Shown here: positions 7,811 to 9,536 of the stretch, in pieces | Layout of the letters: every line of letters begins with the position of its first letter | Position numbering within the stretch: position 1 is the first letter of the stretch | DNA from: Bacteroidales bacterium | Lineage (GTDB): Bacteria > Bacteroidota > Bacteroidia > Bacteroidales > NBLH01 | Reading direction: 5' to 3' | Length of the DNA stretch: 9,536 nt | Assembly: GCA_026988445.1 (NCBI GenBank) | Contig: JALSLF010000494.1 | Location: 1-9,536, forward strand | Program-made: the position numbers and the translations under genes | The notes under the pieces: generated by a model | The model's input: only the letters and a program-made list of their open reading frames with translations | The model's database searches: none | Told to the model about the DNA's origin: nothing

Positions 7811-8911
7811 TTAGTCGCCCAGACTCATGCCTATACCTTTGGCGGTTTTTATGAGTGCTGAATCTTTTTGTACGATATGATATTTACTTATTGCCTCAAG
7901 AAATGGAACGGAAATAATATCGGGATGACGGTAAGCCACCATTTCGCCAAACTTTCCTTCAAGTACCATTTCCATGGCTTTTACTCCAAACTGGGTCGCC
8001 AAAATACGGTCAAATGCATTGGGTATTCCGCCGCGTTGCAGGTGTCCGAGCACGGTTTCGCGCATATCGGCATTGCAACCGGCTTCTTTAAGTTCATGCA
8101 ATAATTTACTGGCAACCCCTCCAAGTTTCAGGTTTTGATTTCCGATTTCATCACTTTTTTTTGCAAATTTTTCGCCGTTAATTGGTTTCGCTCCTTCGGC
8201 AATTACAATATTTACGAAGCCTTTGCCATCAATAAACCGGCGTTTAACCACTTCAAGAACTTTATTAATATCATAAGGAATTTCGGGAATTAGGCATACT
8301 TCGGCACCACCTGCAATAGCTGCGTGCAGGGCAATCCAACCGGCATCGCGCCCCATTACTTCAAGAATAATTACCCGATTATGTGAAGCGGCAGTTGTAA
8401 CTAATTTATCAACGGCTTCGGTGGCAATTTGAACGGCTGTTTGAAATCCGAAAGTATAATCGGTTGCTGAAAGGTCGTTATCAATGGTTTTGGGCACACC
8501 GATTATTTGCAAACCTTTTTCATAAAGTGCCTGTGATATTTTTTGCGAACCATCGCCACCAATATTTATTACCGCATCAATACCGAGATATTTTAATTTG
8601 CGAATCATTTCATCGGAGCGATCTACAAAAGACCATGTGCCATCGTTTTCTTTAATAGGCCAGGCAAAAGGACCACCTTTGGTGGTTGTTCCGAGTATCG
8701 TTCCGCCTTGCACGTGAATACCTGATACGGCTTTTTCATCCAATACCATTATTTCGGTGGGTTCGCGTAATACTCCGTCAAAAGATTGAATACTCCCGAT
8801 TACTTCCCAGTCTTCGGTTTGTGCTGCCCGTTTAACTACTCCGCGGATTACTGCATTTAAACCGGGACAATCTCCACCACCGGTTAATACCATTACTCTT
8901 TTTTTGTTCAT
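7811..8911 (-). CDS. pfkA: 6-phosphofructokinase, complete copy
   Basis: It phosphorylates fructose 6-phosphate to fructose 1,6-bisphosphate, the committing step of glycolysis, in the cytoplasm. The 366 residues suit the longer, group III-like bacterial enzymes rather than the 320-residue E. coli type. Motifs: GGGDCPGLNAVIRG (11-24), GGDGS (118-122), PKTIDND with catalytic Asp144 (140-146), MGRDAGW (186-192), AEGAKP (238-243), GHLQRGG (289-295). Gly121 matches E. coli Gly104, which favours ATP as donor, whereas Lys141 replaces E. coli Gly124 and is a residue typical of pyrophosphate-dependent enzymes; ATP is the better guess but the donor is not certain. The start gives MNKKRVMVLTGGGDCPG, placing the first motif where the family has it. 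A second phosphofructokinase gene lies 149 bp upstream on the same strand. No good promoter is seen in that gap, so it may be read through from it. Confidence 0.95.
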   Translation of the reverse strand: MNKKRVMVLTGGGDCPGLNAVIRGVVKRAAQTEDWEVIGSIQSFDGVLREPTEIMVLDEKAVSGIHVQGGTILGTTTKGGPFAWPIKENDGTWSFVDRSDEMIRKLKYLGIDAVINIGGDGSQKISQALYEKGLQIIGVPKTIDNDLSATDYTFGFQTAVQIATEAVDKLVTTAASHNRVIILEVMGRDAGWIALHAAIAGGAEVCLIPEIPYDINKVLEVVKRRFIDGKGFVNIVIAEGAKPINGEKFAKKSDEIGNQNLKLGGVASKLLHELKEAGCNADMRETVLGHLQRGGIPNAFDRILATQFGVKAMEMVLEGKFGEMVAYRHPDIISVPFLEAISKYHIVQKDSALIKTAKGIGMSLGD

Positions 8912-8981
8912 TTTATCTTTTTTTATTGCGTTAATTCTATTTTAATAGTACGATAAATTTTTTGTTCAATGAAATTAAATT

Positions 8982-9034
8982 GGGCTAAAGCCCTTTTGTG
9001 TGCTATTTAATTATTGCCCGACTTGAAAGTCGGG
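8982..9034. repeat. Pair of short palindromes between the two pfk genes (REP-like)
   Basis: GGGCT-AA-AGCCC (8982-8993) and CCCGACTT-GA-AAGTCGGG (9017-9034) are perfect inverted repeats 23 nt apart, in the 149-bp gap. Neither is followed by a T-run on the minus strand, so they are poor intrinsic terminators for the upstream pfk gene. They differ in sequence from the cluster at 7454-7539 but share size and setting. Confidence 0.6.
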
Positions 9035-9060
9035 GCTATTGATAATCACTTAATTTAGGT

Positions 9061-9536
9061 TTAATCTCCAAAACAAATTCCTACACCGCGTGCAGTTTTT
9101 ATTAAATTATGGTCAAGGTTTATTTGATTGTATTTATTGATGACATTTTTTATAGGTACAGGTACAACCTTTTGTTGTTGATGTGTTACCATTACCCCGA
9201 ATTGTTTTTCTAATACAAGTTCAAAAGCACTAACTCCCAGCTCTGTAGCAAGAATTCTATCAAATGCTATCGGTCGTCCGCCGCGTTGTAAATGTCCGAG
9301 AATTGTTTCGCGAATATCTGCCACAAAATCATGCTTTTTTAATTCATCAGATATTTTACGTGAAATAACTCCGAGTTGTGGCACACAAACCTCCCCTTTG
9401 GGGCAAGCCCCTTCGGCAACTACAATGTTGGCAAAGCCACGACCATTTATGTATCTTGATTTTAATTTTTCGATAACTATATCAATATCAAAAGGAATTT
9501 CAGGTATCAAACAAACTTCCGCACCTCCGGCAATGG
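9061..9536 (-). CDS. Second 6-phosphofructokinase, C-terminal part only (5' end outside window)
   Basis: This is a paralogue of the neighbouring pfkA. The frame is open to the window edge, so about 158 C-terminal residues are seen and the N-terminal half is missing; the apparent start at 9510 is an internal TTG (Leu in VCLIPEIPFD). Shared motifs with the complete copy: IAGGAEVCLIPEIP, GRGFANIVVAEGA, RETILGHLQRGG, FDRILAT and the ending IKTARGVGICFGD. It is about 10 residues shorter after AEGA, where the first copy carries an additional charged loop, and the C-terminal 45 residues diverge. The residues that discriminate ATP from pyrophosphate and the catalytic Asp lie outside the window, so donor and activity cannot be judged. 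The His and Arg of HLQRGG, which bind the sugar phosphate, are kept. Confidence 0.93.
   Translation of the reverse strand, partial: IAGGAEVCLIPEIPFDIDIVIEKLKSRYINGRGFANIVVAEGACPKGEVCVPQLGVISRKISDELKKHDFVADIRETILGHLQRGGRPIAFDRILATELGVSAFELVLEKQFGVMVTHQQQKVVPVPIKNVINKYNQINLDHNLIKTARGVGICFGD

Noticed and set aside
7567..7861. Overlapping open frames on both strands downstream of pfkA (7567-7755 minus, 7598-7861 plus)
   Set aside because: They occupy the same bases as the structured element, the plus frame runs into the pfkA 3' end, and neither translation resembles a known protein; low stop density from the local composition explains them.
9061..9510. Second pfk as a complete 149-residue protein starting at 9510
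   Set aside because: The codon at 9510 is an internal TTG (Leu) in a conserved stretch, and the frame continues to the window edge with matching phosphofructokinase sequence (IAGGAEVC), so the gene is partial rather than short.

Overview
The window is AT-rich. It looks like a piece of a Bacteroidota chromosome. Four things suggest this: a promoter of the Bacteroidota type (TTTG, 19 nt, TAnnTTTG) before the large sensor gene; weak or absent Shine-Dalgarno sequences; a multi-domain HAMP-GAF-PAS-SpoIIE phosphatase of a style common in that phylum; and palindromic intergenic sequences. The genus cannot be named from this sequence. All five genes lie on the minus strand, so the window is transcribed from right to left.

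Region 1 (1-6312) is a signalling locus of three genes that probably form one transcript. It starts with a 1014-residue membrane sensor (2990-6034) that has HAMP, GAF and three PAS domains but no catalytic output. After a 5-nt gap comes an unrecognised 108-residue helical protein (2658-2984). After a further 68 nt comes an 863+-residue membrane protein with HAMP, GAF, two PAS domains and a C-terminal SpoIIE/PP2C serine phosphatase (1-2589), cut by the window edge. The two large proteins are paralogous through the HAMP-GAF-coiled-coil core. The arrangement suggests a receptor that hands its signal to a phosphatase, but the downstream target is not visible. The leader holds a good promoter whose -33 element lies inside a perfect inverted repeat.

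Region 2 (6313-7262) is a class III-like PPK2 polyphosphate:nucleotide phosphotransferase followed by a clear intrinsic terminator.

Region 3 (7263-7810) is a 548-bp non-coding stretch. It holds a cluster of three short perfect palindromes and, next to it, a structured element that includes an imperfect 20-bp hairpin. Both look like repeated intergenic elements rather than genes.

Region 4 (7811-9536) holds two tandem, divergent 6-phosphofructokinase genes. The first is complete and the second has only its C-terminal half in the window. They are separated by 149 bp containing another pair of palindromes. The PPK2 and phosphofructokinase genes together point to phosphoryl-donor and glycolytic metabolism. 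They show no direct link to the sensor locus beyond proximity.
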